Shown here: positions 1 through 12,140 of the stretch, in pieces | How positions within the stretch are numbered: position 1 is the stretch's first letter | Layout of the letters: each line of letters opens with the position of its first letter | NCBI GenBank assembly: GCA_010909165.1 | Contig: MU008166.1 | Span: forward strand, 620,001 to 684,000 | Length of the DNA stretch: 64,000 nt | From: Anthoceros angustus | Taxonomy: Eukaryota > Streptophyta > Anthocerotopsida > Anthocerotales > Anthocerotaceae | Direction: 5' to 3' | The notes under the pieces: model-generated | The model's input: the letters and a program-made list of their open reading frames with translations, nothing else | Database searches by the model: none | Told to the model about the DNA's origin: nothing | Translations under genes and position numbers: made by a program

Positions 1-495
1 CCTCGCCGAGGTCCTATTATGTTGCGGCACATGGATGAGGAAACTTATGTGGTCTATATGTGAATGGAGGCAGCGTGCTTAACCTCACCGCCCATGTGCG
101 TGTGGAAATAGGAGGGATCGGGCCTACCTCGCAAGTGAGGACCCGTGCATACTTCTACCATTGCGCCGGTGTGGGGTTGGCCCCTATTATCGGAGGCGAC
201 TTTGGAGGAGTTGAGTGAGAGGAGGTCCGGCTTGGGTGGATGAGGAACCGTGGTAATCCTCGGCAATAGGCGGCCAGGAGGCGGAAGTTAGGCGGTACAC
301 CTCAATTAGGACGTCCAGCGGTGAGGTGGAAGTAGTGTGGGAGAACCCGTCCGATCGGCGTGGCGGGAGGCTCGTGGCGGCGGCAATGGAGGACGAGGGC
401 AGGCGGCCAGTCGAGGGAGGCGCGCGGATAGCGTCGAGGTGGTAGCATCCTAAAGATAATTTGAGGATGCCCCTGGACCTAGGATCGCTTAGAAT
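1..495 (+). other. 3' internal end of a further element-1 copy, upstream of LTR1
   Basis: This stretch matches positions 38391-38892, the region just upstream of LTR3, closely but with many small indels. It begins at a shared block containing ctattatgttgcggcac. It therefore is the polypurine-tract side of an element copy whose body lies to the left of the window. No convincing reading frame was found in it. Confidence 0.75.
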
Positions 496-1617
496 TGTGG
501 GTGCGTCCCTTTGGTTTTAGGATCTAAAATCCGGGGCAGGTGCCGGCCGATGTATAAGAGGGGCAACTTTGCCCACCAGATAACTCCGGTTGAGATCCCC
601 ACGCTGTGGATGGTTGGAGACGTCCGATTAGCGAGGTGGTGTGTGCGAGGCGCTCCTAGGGGTGGTCGAGAGCTTGCTCCAACGGAGGAGGAGGTGATGG
701 AGCAATCTTGACAAGGAGGAGGAAACCAAGGGATTGGCGCGGGCGGTGGAGCTTGCTCGCACTGCGCCGGGTTCTTCTCCTTCACCTTGTCCCCGAAAGT
801 TGTGTTCAAATCGAGAAGTGTGAGTGGATGGTTGGAAGCTGTGGGCGAATTGAGGGAGGGAGAGAGAGAGAAGAGATTGGGTGAAGGAGAGATCAAATCA
901 GTCTGCGATGCGAGGTGTGAGATCGTAAGTGGGAAAGGGGTAATTGGAGGCTAGCGGTGGATGTGTGAATTGAGAAACTCAAACCGGTCTTTGGTGGAAA
1001 GTGCACAAGGAAAACAAAGTCTCTAGTAGAAAAGTGGGGTGGCGCCTTTGTGTGTGTGTGTGTGGAGGCGGTGGTATCCTAGGAACTTTGGTCTCTAGGA
1101 ATTGTGTGTGAATTGAGAAACCAAACCGGTCTTTGGTGGAAAGTGCACAAGGAAAACAAAGTCTCTAGTAAAAGTGTGAGTGTGGCGCCTGTGTGTGTGT
1201 GTGTGTGTGTGTGTGGAGTGAGGTGGAATTTGGTCCTAGGAATTGTGTGTGTGTGCATGAAGTGTGGAGTGCCAAATAAAGTCGATCGTGAGCCGGTAGC
1301 CCGTGCTAGGGGCCGCGCGCGGAGATAAGTCGCTAGGGTTTGGTGTGGGACCCACCTCGGTAGTCGTAGCAACTACCGGGTTGTGGAATGAGATTTGCGG
1401 TCGTGAAATGATTTGCGGTCGTTGGACAAGTCGGGGTAGTAGTTGAGTAGATAGGTAAGAGGAGTAATAGCAGTGAGTCCGACTTAGGCAAGGTCGATGG
1501 TGATAGAAGTTAGCGTCTTGGCACAAACCATTCCCTTGGGAGCGAATCCTAAGCCTACAACGACATTGAGGGTGAATGTGGACCTCACGGTGTCCCTGAC
1601 ACAATCCACACTCCACA
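496..1617 (+). repeat. LTR1 of element 1
   Basis: The LTR is proposed to start at TGTGGGTG and end at CTCCACA, which gives short inverted TG...CA ends; the left edge is less certain than the right. It shares blocks with LTR2 and LTR3, such as atgtataagaggggcaac (a TATA-like promoter block) and a (GT)n run. Relative to the other two LTRs it carries an extra tandem copy of about 141 bp (units starting near 963 and 1104). It is preceded by 3' internal sequence and followed by a primer site, which means it is shared between two tandem element copies. Confidence 0.75.
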
Positions 1618-2105
1618 TTTTGGCGCCGTTGCGGGAATGGAATCGCTCAGGACGTGGGAAGGACTAACCTAGCTTACGTAGAGTCTAGCATTACTAGATT
1701 GATGGATGCCTCGGGTGGAGACAAGCGATTCGATCCGACTGGGGAAACGCTCGCAAGGCAAGCGCAAGCGGAAAGATTGCGAGAGTTACGAGGAGAGCAC
1801 GGGCGGAGATCACTTCTTTGGGCGAGGAAGGCGGGGAGTCAACTCGGAACTAGGGATCGGATCTTAGCATTGATTCCCAACCTCGACTACTGAAGCGGTA
1901 CAAGGCGGTACAGATCCCCACCTTGTCTTTTGATCTCGCCCATTGCCTAGATCCTGCGTCCGTCAAATTCGTGAATGTAGGATCAGACGTGGCGGCGGCA
2001 ATGGAGGACGAGGGCGGCCAAGTCGGGGAGGCGCGGATAGCGTAGGAGGTGGTAGCATCCTAAAGATAATTTGAGGATGCCCCACGACCTAGGATCGCTT
2101 AGAAT
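1618..2105 (+). other. Hybrid internal fragment between LTR1 and LTR2 (5' internal joined to 3' internal)
   Basis: Positions 1618-1998 match the start of the element-1 interior after LTR2 (3073-3456). Positions from 1989 match the 3' end of the interior (374 onward). The two meet at cgtggcggcg, a 10-bp stretch present in both parents, so nearly all of gag-pol was lost by a deletion at short homology. The remaining 488 bp carries primer site plus leader and no gene. Confidence 0.75.
1621..1640 (+). promoter_or_regulatory. Primer binding site of element 1 (first copy)
   Basis: The sequence tggcgccgttgcgggaatgg lies 3 bp after the LTR1 end. It resembles the TGGCGCCGTTGCC primer site used by many plant gypsy elements and thought to pair with the 3' end of a host tRNA (tRNA-Asp in published cases). 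One or two bases of the usual motif are missing. Confidence 0.7.
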
Positions 2106-3072
2106 TGTGGGTGCGTCCCTTTGGTTTTTAGGACCTAAAATCGGGCAGGGCCGGCCGATGTATAAGAGGGGCAACTTTGCCCACCAGATAACTCGGTTGA
2201 GATCCCCACGCTGCCTGGATGGTTGGAGACGTCCGATTGAGAGGTGGTGTGTGCGAGGCGCTCCTAGGGGTGGTCGAGCTTGCTCCGCACGAGGAGGAGG
2301 TGATGGAGCAATCTTGCGACAAGGAGGAGGAAACCAAGGGATTGGCGGGCGGTCCGAGCTTGCTCACGCCTGACGCCCTTCTTCTCCTTCACCTTGTCAC
2401 AGTTGTGTTCAAATCGAGAGAAGTGTTGAGTGGATGGTTGGAAGTGGGCGAGGGAGGAGAGAGAGAGAGAGAGATTGGGTGAAGGAGAGATCAAACACGC
2501 GATGCGAGGTGTGAGATCGTAAGTGGGAAGAGTAAGGTGAGGATTGGGCTAGCGTGGAGAATTGTGTGTGAATTGAGAAACCAAACCGGTCTTTGGTGGA
2601 AAGTGCACAAGGAAAACAAAGTCTCTAGTAGAAACCGTGTGGTGGCGCCTTTGTGTGTGTGTGTGTGGAGTGAGGTGGAATTTAGGAAGGGTCTCTAGGG
2701 GTGTGGGTGCATGAAGTGTGGAGTGCCAAATAAAGTCCGATCTGCAGTGGTAGCGCGCCGTGCATCCGCGGCGCTGCGCGGAGATAAGTCGCTAGGGTTT
2801 GGTGTGGGACCCACCTCGGTGTAGCAACTACCGTGTGGAATGAGATTTGCGGTCGTGAAATGAGATTTGCGGTCGTTGGACAAGTCGGGGTAGTAGTTGA
2901 GTAGATAGGTAAGAGGAGTAATAGCGTAAGTCCGACTTAGGCAAGGTCGATGGTGATAGAAGTTAGCGTCTCTTGGCACAAACCATTCCCTTGGGAGCGA
3001 ATCCTAAGCCTACAACGACATTGAGGGTGAATGTGGACCTCACGGTGTCCCGGACACAATCCACACTCCACA
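2106..3072 (+). repeat. LTR2 of element 1
   Basis: This LTR has the same TGTGGGTG start and CTCCACA end as LTR1 and lacks LTR1's 141-bp internal duplication. It acts as the 5' LTR of the main body: a primer site and the gag leader follow directly. It is preceded by 3' internal sequence of the deleted copy (1989-2105), which confirms the tandem arrangement. Confidence 0.78.
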
Positions 3073-3075
3073 TTT

Positions 3076-3095
3076 TGGCGCCGTTGCGGGAATGG
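3076..3095 (+). promoter_or_regulatory. Primer binding site of element 1 (main copy)
   Basis: This is the same sequence as at 1621-1640, 3 bp downstream of the LTR2 end. It marks the start of the main internal region. Confidence 0.72.
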
Positions 3096-4566
3096 AATCG
3101 CTCAGGACGTGGGAAGGACTAACCTAGCTTACGTAGAGTCTAGCATTACTAGATTGATGGATGCCTCGGGTGGAGACAAGCGATTCGATCCGACTGGGGA
3201 AACGCTCGCAAGGCAAGCGCAAGCGGAAAGATTGCGAGAGTTACGAGGAGAGCACGGGCGGAGATCACTTCTTTGGGCGAGGAAGGCGGGGAGTCAACTC
3301 GGAACTAGGGATCGGATCTTAGCATTGATTCCCAACTCTCGACTACTGAAGCGGTACAAGGGCGGTACAGATCCCACCTTGTCTTTTGATCTCGCTCCAG
3401 TTGCCTAGATCCTGCGTCCGTCAAATTCGTGAATGTAGGATCAGACGTGGCGGCGCCAACTATGCGTTGGGACTACACCGGTAGTTATGGCGATACTCGG
3501 TGCTTGTTACTACTAAGCAATCTTACCGTTGTATGGAGAAAAGAAGGGCCATGAGGATCCCGACGAGTTTGTCGGCGTTTTGAGCGGTGGCACTTGCCAA
3601 CCGGAGGATGCGCGCCGTGCCCACTGCTTTATGGAGTCTTACGCGGGGCGGCGGCCAAGTGGTACAAGCGGGAGTACATAGCTTCTTCCACACCCCCAGC
3701 TACCTTTGGGGTGTTGAAGAGAGCTTTTTGTGAAAGATTCAGAGGGGTCGATGTGGAAGGGTATGTCTTGTCCAAGTTGGAGGATTGCAGAGAGGGAAGA
3801 AGAGACCGCAGCTTATGTGGAAAGGTTCCACCTACGGATCGGGCCGGTCCGCACCTCGAGCTAATGGCCATTCATTTGGTTTGCAAGAGGATTGGGCGGA
3901 GATGGGAAGACACGTCGTCTCAGTGAGAAAAGATTTGGATCGGGCGATCAAGGCTCGAACTATGAGGAGTCCAACGGAAGAGAAGAAGAACTCGAACAAG
4001 GCGCGCGGAAGGACAAAAGAAATACAAAAGAAGAAGAAGTACTATTCGTCCTCCAGGGGGTTCAGAGGAGGATAGCTCTTTTGACTCCTCGGGTAGCTCC
4101 ACGGAAGAGGAGACCCGAGGATTCGGAGGAGAATTCACGGTGAGCGAATCAAGGGATAGAAGGAAGAAGGGAAAAATGGGAAACAAAAGCGTGCAAAAGG
4201 GAAGGAGCTATATGCACGAAAGGACGGAGCAGTGAGAAGAGAGGTGGAAAGCAGCCAAAAAGTGGAGCAACAAGGGAACAAGATGGAGGAAATGATGGTC
4301 AAGCGGAGAAACTCCATCTTAATGCCATCAAGGACCACATAGAAGAAGGGTTGCTACCGGAGCGCGGCGAATCTCTTCGCTCAACTTGTGGACAGAGGGC
4401 ACTCGAGGTCGCTCACAAACAAAAGTGCAACCGGGCTACGAGGAGGATGAGGAGATGTGCTTGGAAGATACATACCAAATTCAAGAGGCAACACCGATCT
4501 GGTACCAAAACTTTGTACCTCAAGTTACGAAACCCCGGTATGGGTATTCGTATCGGATGGTAAGAA
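3096..4566 (+). pseudogene. Element 1 gag remnant
   Basis: The region 3096-3460 is leader sequence also present after LTR1. A gag-type coding trace follows at about 3525-3930, spread over several frames. Its recognisable features are a D-P-D-E-F block, an aromatic A-A-K-W-Y block after the helical core, and an F-C-E-R-F block, the pattern of retrotransposon gag. Downstream (3930-4566) the translation is rich in charged residues (Lys, Arg, Glu), as in the tail of such proteins. Frameshifts are frequent and no single open frame covers it. The domain assignment rests on a few motifs, so it is probable rather than certain. Confidence 0.55.
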
Positions 4567-6277
4567 CCCGGGCATGAGTGCCATCGTGTTACAATTGTCG
4601 AGGGTTCGCATCTTGCTGGATGCCCCTCCGCATCTCGCCGGAATGGTGATTTTGAAAGGCATGTGTGGATTGCAAGCAATCAGTCACGTGGCGGCGTCCT
4701 GCCGGACACCAAAAAACATGTGAGGATCGCTCAACCTCCGGTTCTGGCGACCCACCCCGCATGACAAAGCCCGTTGCGGCAATGCAAGTCGAAGATGCGC
4801 TCATGGGTATGGGAGGATTCCGACATCGAGGAGCCCGGAAGGGTTGGGGATGGAGTGGGTATTACGGAACTCCTGCGATGGTCGTTGAGCGGGAGGAAGG
4901 CGGACACCCTCAGAAGAGGGGAACGGGGGAAAAAGAGAAAGAAGAACGGAGTGGGAGCCTCCATAACGTCCGCAAGTGAGGAGGAAGAGGCGTCTTCATC
5001 AGGCGGGGAAGGAAGGGGGGTCCAACCACAAAAGGCGACGAGGGACTCGGTATGGGAACCAGCGGAAAAAAAAAAGGGCATGCGAATCCAGCGGACGGGG
5101 AGCAAGGCACGAACGCCACACCCAACGCGAGGTTGCGATTTGGATGGCATCACGGTGTAACTCCCTTAGCGAGACCGCGGATTCGAGGGTGAAGTGCAAA
5201 CGACATAGGACGGTGGGACTCGAGTCGACACATGGGGCGAAAACCCGCAAGAGGAAAAAAGGATGAGTCCACGTTTCCTGTCGTCGGGAAGTTATGGATA
5301 TGATCCGACAAGAACTGGAGCAGACTCCATCGTACCTTTGTTGGCCCCACCCACCTACCCTCTGTTTCAACGACCGCAACATCAACAGCTACCGGTTCTT
5401 GAAATGACGGTGGGGTTGGCAAGGAACCCGCAAATGAGTGCCAGGTTACAATTGCCGAGGGTTCGCATCTTGCTGCTGGATGCCCCTCCGCATCTCGCCA
5501 GGGAATGGTGATTTTGAAAGGTTGTGTGGATTGCAAGCAATCAGTCACGAGGCAGCGCCCTCCGCCAGACACCAAAGAAACATGTGAGGATCGCTCAACC
5601 TCCTACGGCGACCCACCCCGCATACAAAAGAAAGCCGAATGCAAGTCAAGATGCGCCATGGTCAGATGGAGGATTCCGAGGCTATACCGAGAGGAAGGGT
5701 TGGGGATGTGGATAGTGGGTATTACGGAACTCCTGCGATGGTCTCAACGCGGAGCGGCGAGAGGAAGGCGACACCCAAGAAGGGGGAACGGGGAAAAAGG
5801 AAGAAGAACGGAGTGGAGCCCATAACGTCCGCAAGTGAGGAGGAAGAGGCGCCTTCATCAAAGCGGGAAGGAAGAGAAGTCCAACCACAAAAGGCGACGA
5901 GGGACTCGGTATGGGAATCAGAAAAGGGCATGCGAATCCAAAATGGACGGGAGCAAGGCACGAACGCCACACTTAACGCGAGGATTGCGATTTGGATGGC
6001 ATCACAGCGTGTAACTCCCTTAGCGAGACCGCTGGATTCGAGGGTGAAGTGCAAACGAGGACAAGGACGGCGGTGGGACTCGAGTCGACACATGGGGCGA
6101 AAACCCGCAAGAGGAAAAAGGATGAGTCCACGCTTCCGCCTGGCGTCGGGAAGTTATGGATATGATCCGACAAGAATCGAACAGTTCGGCCGTATTTTGA
6201 CCACGACCCACCTACCGCCCTTCAACGACCGCAACATCTCAAACAACACCGCCGAAATGACGGGGGTTGGCAAGGAG
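4567..6277 (+). repeat. Two-copy tandem duplication (~860 bp unit) in the gag tail of element 1
   Basis: Copy 1 (4567-5426) and copy 2 (5427-6277) share long blocks such as gtgattttgaaagg, gattgcaagcaatcagtcac and aggcgacgagggactcggta. They differ by many small indels. The translation is Lys/Arg/Glu-rich with cysteine-containing segments that could derive from a zinc knuckle, but I cannot identify a complete CCHC motif. The longest open stretch here (5639-6454, 271 codons) is a highly charged segment spanning copy 2, not a separate gene. Confidence 0.75.
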
Positions 6278-6464
6278 AAAAAAAGCACACAGTGTTCCTT
6301 TCAATTTGGAAGCTATCATGGACCAAAAGTTCATGATAACGTTGAGATGACTTCTCGGGGACAATCACAGCACTTGACCGTCAGTGGGGCATTGAAGGCG
6401 GCACAACCCAAGAAGAGACGAACCTTTCCACCCCAAGGCGAAAACCCCTTGTGAATATGGTGGC

Positions 6465-6830
6465 CATGATGGACTGAGTCTGAGCTCTGAGATAGAAATT
6501 GCGGGATGTGTAATCAAGAAGGTGCCGCTAGATTCCGGGTCGGGGGTCAACATCATGACAGAAGAGACCGCTCGGAAGCTTGGGTTGCAGATAGAACATA
6601 CGTCAAAGGTGCTGCGGCTGGCGGACATGTCCAAAATGGCGCCGGTGGGGGAGTTGACGGGAGTCCTAACCCATATTGGTACCATTCCGTACCTCATGGA
6701 CTATGTGGTCATTAAACAAAAAGCTCCAGGATATGAGGTTCTCATTGGTGAACATGGATGTATGGGGCACGTTGCACCTTCAAATGGGCGAAAGGAAGTG
6801 GGATTCAAACCTCTGGGACCCCAAAATTAA
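6465..6830 (+). pseudogene. Element 1 aspartic protease (retropepsin-like) remnant
   Basis: An open stretch encodes L-D-S-G-S-G-V-N-I-M near its start, which fits the Asp-Ser/Thr-Gly catalytic motif of retropepsins. A hydrophobic strand and a Y-E-V-L-I-G-E segment follow about 60 residues later, matching the flap and the second conserved I/L-L-G part of the domain. It sits between gag and reverse transcriptase, the normal place in gypsy pol. The N-terminal side changes frame near 6510. In the living element it would cut the gag-pol precursor. Confidence 0.65.
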
Positions 6831-6885
6831 GGAGGAAGGATATGTTTGACTTGGAGCGGAGATACGTGCAGGGAGACACCCACGA

Positions 6886-7340
6886 ACGGAGGGATACACC
6901 TCAAGATACCTGGGGAGGATGAGAAGGAGAAATTCCCATTCGCACATATTTCGTGGTCGATGAAGAGGACGACACGGAGAGATATTCCCATTCCATCAAC
7001 CTATTAGGGTGCTATGGAGTCACAATTGACAACCCGGTGGTCGGGAGGAGGATCCGAGAAGGTGGGACGGAGGTCGAGGAACAGAAGTAGAGGTGGGCGG
7101 GAGGGGCCTTGTCTGGACAAACGGAGGGATACACCTCAAGATACCTGGGGAGAGGATGAGAAGGAGAAATTCCCATTCGCACATATTTCGTGGTCGATGA
7201 AGAGGACGACACGGAGAGATATTCCCATTCCATCAACCTATTAGGGTGCTATGGAGTCACAATTGACAACCCGGAGGAGGATCGACCGAGGCTGGACGGA
7301 GGTCGAGGAACAGAAGTAGAGGTGGTCGAGCCGGGAGCGA
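6886..7340 (+). repeat. Two-copy tandem duplication (~235 bp) between protease and reverse transcriptase
   Basis: The units begin with acggagggatacacctcaag at 6886 and 7121 and share gtggtcgatgaagaggacg and ctattagggtgctatggag. Both copies have several frame breaks. The translation of either copy contains an F-V-V-D-E-E-D-D-T-E block, which may be the protease-RT linker. Confidence 0.75.
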
Positions 7341-7479
7341 CGATCCGACAAACTGAGGGTGCGAGGAGGGTGTCTCACGTTTACCTCGACGACCTATTAG
7401 AATGGGGAATGCGTGAAGGAGAACCAAGACAGGGGAGGAAGGGTTGACATCACACATCACATGGGTGGAAAGAGAGTGG

Positions 7480-7758
7480 GTGCAGACGGATGAGGTCAAG
7501 GATGTGGAGGTGTTGCACAGGAAAGTCCTTAAGTTTTCGAGCAGGATGAATGCGAGACTTGGAAAGGGGATGAAACATTGGCGGAATTTATACATGTTTT
7601 GCTTTTGACGTTACGGACATGAAGGGTATACCGAGGGAGTGGGGAGCACAAGATTGATCTCGAGCGTGTGCCGGTCCGGATACCGCAATACAAGCTAAAT
7701 CAAAGTATTTGAAGGTAAAGGCAGTTGGAGCTCTACTTGCGTGCAGCGTATATCCTAT
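7480..7758 (+). pseudogene. Element 1 pol, segment just before reverse transcriptase (left of CACTA element A)
   Basis: Translation in successive frames gives an F-x-x-D-V-T-D-M-K-G-I block, an H-K-I-D-L block and, at the very end, a hydrophobic V-Y-P-I segment. This is the usual run-in to the gypsy reverse transcriptase domain. The coding trace stops at 7758 where CACTA element A begins and resumes in register at 33541. The target site tat (7756-7758) is part of this codon sequence. Confidence 0.7.
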
Positions 7759-8940
7759 CCTACTAGAAATGGCCCCTATGTTACGATCGTTGTTGCAATT
7801 TTATGTTACACTTGTAACTTGCAACATCATTTGGAGCTTAGTATTAAGTTTGTCATTTCTTTCCGCATTGGGCCTACAATCTTAACACGAACCTTGCTCT
7901 CTCTCCTACCACTTCACCCTCTTAACTACATCCCTCTCTCATACGCATTGTTTATGAATTCCCTCATGCAAATGCAACATGTATAACAAGGACCCTCTCT
8001 CTCTTCTCTATCGGTCCCCTCTTTATTACACCCCATTGGAAGTACAATTAGTTAATGTTTTTCCTATTGCTCTTCATTGCACTCTCTCTTCACAACTATT
8101 GTTAATGGCGCCAAACGGATATCACTAACATGGATATCACACTAACATGCTCATTAATTGTCTCTCATTAATTGTCTCCTTCCTCTACCACAGAACCATA
8201 ATTCCTATATCAACCTTTTCCCTACCATAGCTATTATTGGCTTGTATACTAATTGTTTATGGCTTACCATAGCTATTATTGGCTTGTATACTATTTGTTT
8301 ATGGCTTTTGCACGATATCGGTAGAGATAGAATACACATTACCTTCATAATGCATGTACCTACTTGTAGATACGGATTTACCTTCATACGTCTGGTACCT
8401 ACTTGTAGGTAGGTATTTGTACATGAACACGGATTATCTGATATTTTTATTTCGATACTGGATATATCGCACATTCTTGGCCGCCGTTACCTCTTGTTCT
8501 TGCGGTTGCAAAATCGCTTCGGCGACCGGCTTGTTCGTCACCATCCTCCTCCACTCCACCAACGCGAGTGCATGGACAACTAGGTTCCTTTATACATACA
8601 TACCTTGATGTCACAGAATTGGGAAAGGGTGGTACATGAGGACTAATCCCATGCTTTTGTCCGTACCCATGAGCAATGGCGTCGTCGTTTCCCCAACCCG
8701 TCTGCTGGTCGTCTTTTCACACATGCAGAAACCTAGCAATCGTGCTTCAACCCACACCTACCGGCAATTCTCGTGTCACAAAGCGGCAATGTCACAATTA
8801 TGCATTCTTGAGTCATCGATTCGGGGCAGCCACAAGCTTCTCCCTTTCGCCTTCACATCACCAGCTGCGAGAACCACATTCATCTAGATGGCGGCTAACT
8901 CATCGAAGCCCTCACTTTCTTCCTACATAAAACTAAATCC
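7759..8940. repeat. Left terminal inverted repeat and subterminal region of element A
   Basis: The first 26 bp match the right end of the element in inverted orientation. Next come spaced copies of tgttaca/ttgcaac-type motifs (7784-7830), as at the other end; such subterminal motifs are the usual binding sites of CACTA DNA-binding proteins. The rest is AT-rich and without a recognisable gene. It includes a two-copy 42-bp repeat around 8222-8305 (taccatagctattattggct) and two copies of gtacctacttgtag near 8355 and 8395. Confidence 0.65.
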
Positions 8941-8944
8941 TATG

Positions 8945-11311
8945 CTACTTAGGCTTCTTGCAGACACCCCTACACTCATTGGTTGTCCTCGGAGGATTCT
9001 TCTTCTTCTTCCGTGTAGAACCCGTTCTTCCTTTGCTTGTTGGTGTCATGCTTGGTGCCCGCTTTCTCTTCCCTTGCTCACGCCTCCACGCTGCGTTTCC
9101 ACACATCCTTCCACAGCTTCCTTCTTTTACGACCACCATTGCAAAAGCAGTATCGATGTTCGCCCATTGCATCACCATTTGCATGACATGTTACACATTT
9201 GCCCTTACACTTTTCGACACGCTCCGTGTGATCCTCCGTGTCGGTGCCACCACTTCCACCGCTGTTGTCCCCCCTTCTTCCAGCTGCCCACCAGCAACTG
9301 TCTTCCCTCCCTCTCCCTCGTTGTCCCCCCCACCCTCTTCAACGCCTGCATGTGTACTGTCCCCTCGCCTCTGTCCATTGCTTCCCTCTTGCATTCCCGT
9401 CTCCAAGCATCCTGCACATGCCACTCCAGGTGATCACATCAGTCGACAAGCGTTGCCTCGCCCACTTGCCCTCTCACTGCCACCGTCATGCCTTTTCCCT
9501 TACCTCTCCAATACTCGGCATGTTCTCCAAGCCATTCCTCGCTGCCCACGCAGCTCCTCTTCGCTCCCTCCCCACCGTTGCACGAACTTCCTTTCAAAAT
9601 CTTTCGCCCTAGTGGACCAAAGGATTGGTCCCTTGATCATGCTTTTGGCCTTGCAGGCGTTGCGGCGGCTTCTTTGAGGTGTTGGCCACACCCCCATTCT
9701 TGTGCAACGTCACCACCCCACTCCACGGCCTTCCTCCATGCCTTCGTTGTGACATTCGGCGGATGGAGCCATTTCGCATCCTTACCCTTCTCCCTCCATA
9801 TCAATGCAGCTTGCCTCACCTTCTTCCCTACGTTGTGGTTCCTTGTCCGTGATGCACCTGCAAACCTCGCCACAATCTCATCCCGGTCGATACCTGGAAA
9901 CTCAATCTCTACCATACTCACCAGCCTCTCCCTCAGACTCTCGTCATGGCTTGTCCACGGCACCATCAACGTCATCTTCGCACACACTAGCTCCAAGACA
10001 CGCTGATGGAAGGCCCTCCTCAACAGTCCTTCTTCATCCTCCACCGCATCAGCCTGATCCGCATTTTCGACCCAACCTCCATCGCGTGGTGACGATATAA
10101 ACACTCCTCCCTTGGAGCACACTGTCTGATGATAGCGTCGTCGAGTTGCTTCAGCGTGGTGAGTTCTCCTATCTCTGCCGGAGTTGCGGTGGTGGGGGCG
10201 TCGTCTGTCACCCGTTCTTCCATGTCACCCACCTCGGCCTCATCCTCGCATTGTCCTCGTCCTCGCCATTTCCATCCGCCTCGAGTCGGCCGTCTCGGCC
10301 TCGGGCTTGCCCCTCAACCCTGTCCTCATCTCCCACATCCGGTGTTCTTCACGGTGGAGGTCGGGAGCATGCCCTTCCTCCCTTGGCTCGCGTGCACCTC
10401 GCTCGCATTGCCGTCGGCATAGTGGTGCACTTCTCGGAGGCGGGATGGGCCCAGTGGGCGCACTTGCTAGGGCATCCATGCCACAAGGGCGGGGGACCGA
10501 TGTTCGCTCATCCCGAGGACCAGCCACCTGCTCCACGGGAAGGGCCACCTCCTGCCACTCCAGAGGACCAAAAAACCCCTCTGGAGCAGCCAGCAACTGG
10601 CCCATAGGAGCGGGTGCGCTCCCCTCCCCGGCAGGGGGTTGATGGTGGGAAGCATCTTCCTTCCCATCCCCACCCTCGACAGGGGCAACTTGCTGGGCAT
10701 CGCCATCACCTGCCTCCTCCGCAACCTTGGAAGGGACACTTGCCTGCCCATCTTCATGGTGGCGCTCCCCAGGTCTGTTGTCACCTGTGCCACCCTCCGC
10801 CACGCCCTCTCCTGTCGTCTCAGATGGAGCTGCCCCGGCCTCTATGGGTCCACCCACCGTTTCCACCTCCCGGCCTTCGCCGTTTCCCACCGCCGGAGCC
10901 GTGACACTTCCATGACCACTGTGCCGCTGCGCACAGGGTCCCCTTTCACTCGCGAGTGCTTGCCCACCACCAGCCAGCCACCATCGCCATTGCGCCACCT
11001 GCGGCGGGCGCCCTCCTTTTGCGGCCGACGCCATCTTCACCGGCGGTGTGTCACGGCGGTTGAAGTCGGTGCCGAACTTAGGCGGGGACCTCGGCCAAAT
11101 CCTCAAGTCCACGTCCCACACCATCTTTGTAACGCGCAAAGTCGAAGCGAGCGAGGCGGCAAGAGACAAGCGATTGCAACGCAAGGTGACGATTGAAAAG
11201 ATGCAAGTGGAAGTAACACCATGATGACGGTCGAAGTAATAGGCCATGTCTCCGGACGCATGCGATGCCGCGATCTGCCATGCGCCGCGCGTCGCCATTC
11301 AAAGTTGCCAC
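8945..11311 (-). pseudogene. CACTA second-protein (TNPA-like) gene on the minus strand of element A
   Basis: Read leftward from about 11311, a long Gly/Ala/Glu-rich low-complexity region (11298-10240) is followed by a short acidic segment (10232-10020). Then comes a domain at 10122-9637 with spaced W, E-F-P, R-x-R-N and W-x-x-x-V-E-W-G residues, and after a frame change a K-D-F-E-R-K-F-x-x-R-W-G block (9697-9500). A basic tail (9184-8945) has K-R-K-R and R-K-K-K-K runs. The same domain order occurs in element B (18400-20599) and on + in element A (29905-31066), so I call it the element's second protein, comparable in position to TNPA, which binds DNA near the transposon ends. At least three frame changes are needed. 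A TATA-like tatata lies about 90 bp upstream near 11396. Confidence 0.5.
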
Positions 11312-12140
11312 CTCATCGCCTTCCCTTATGTCTCAACTCCTCATTATAACAAGTGGGACCTAATCAAGCGATGACCACACTTATCACTCGTAGACATATA
11401 TAGTCACCAAATTCGCACACACATTTGACGGCCAAGAACATTCCAGTCATTTCGAGGGCCGAGGACATATGCTCCGCTTGTCATTGCCCAAGGAACTATT
11501 TGTCCTTGGGCCTCGATATCGTCCATGTCATGGCCCATGGTCATGTCATGTCAATAACATGCATATACATGTCATGGCCCACGGACATGACATGACCATG
11601 ACATGCTATATGCATGACATGGTCCAAGGAAACATTTTCATTGGACCATGTCATGTATATATCATTTCATCGCATGACATTTATATACATGCCATGGGCC
11701 AAGGACAAAGTTGTCCTTGGCCCATGACGTATCATGTCATGGGCCAAGGACAACTTTGTCCTTGGCCCATGGCATGTATATAAATGTCATGTCATATATG
11801 CATATGCATGTCCTGCATACGACATGCATATGCCGTCATGCGAAGGACAAAGTTTTCCTTGGCCCATGACATCCATATGCATGTCATGTGCCAAGCACAA
11901 CTTTGTCCTTGGCCCATGGCATGTATATGCATGTCATGGTTAAGACCATGCCATGCATTTACATGTCATGGGCCAAGCTCAAAGTTGTCCTTGGCCCATG
12001 ACAACTAGGCCCATCCCCATGCATGTTTGGCCACCTCATCATGCGCTCCTTGTGTTTTAAGTCCTCATAATAGCATGTCCTCCCAAATGAAGTCTACACC
12101 ACTCATGATTGCTATACATATATAGACACCAATATGTGCC
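11310..12140. repeat. Duplicated promoter-like segment flanking the first part of the palindrome array
   Basis: A stretch at about 11310-11410 and another at about 12030-12145 share the order ccacctcatc, cctcataata/cctcattata, ccacactt or ccactcat and acatatatag-tcacc/acacc. Each has a tatata box on either strand. They look like diverged duplicates of one regulatory segment beside the minus-strand gene. Confidence 0.4.

Noticed and set aside
10240-11298. 352-codon minus-strand open frame as an independent host gene
   Set aside because: It is low-complexity Gly/Ala/Glu-rich sequence inside element A and runs into a CACTA second-protein domain, so it is treated as part of that gene.
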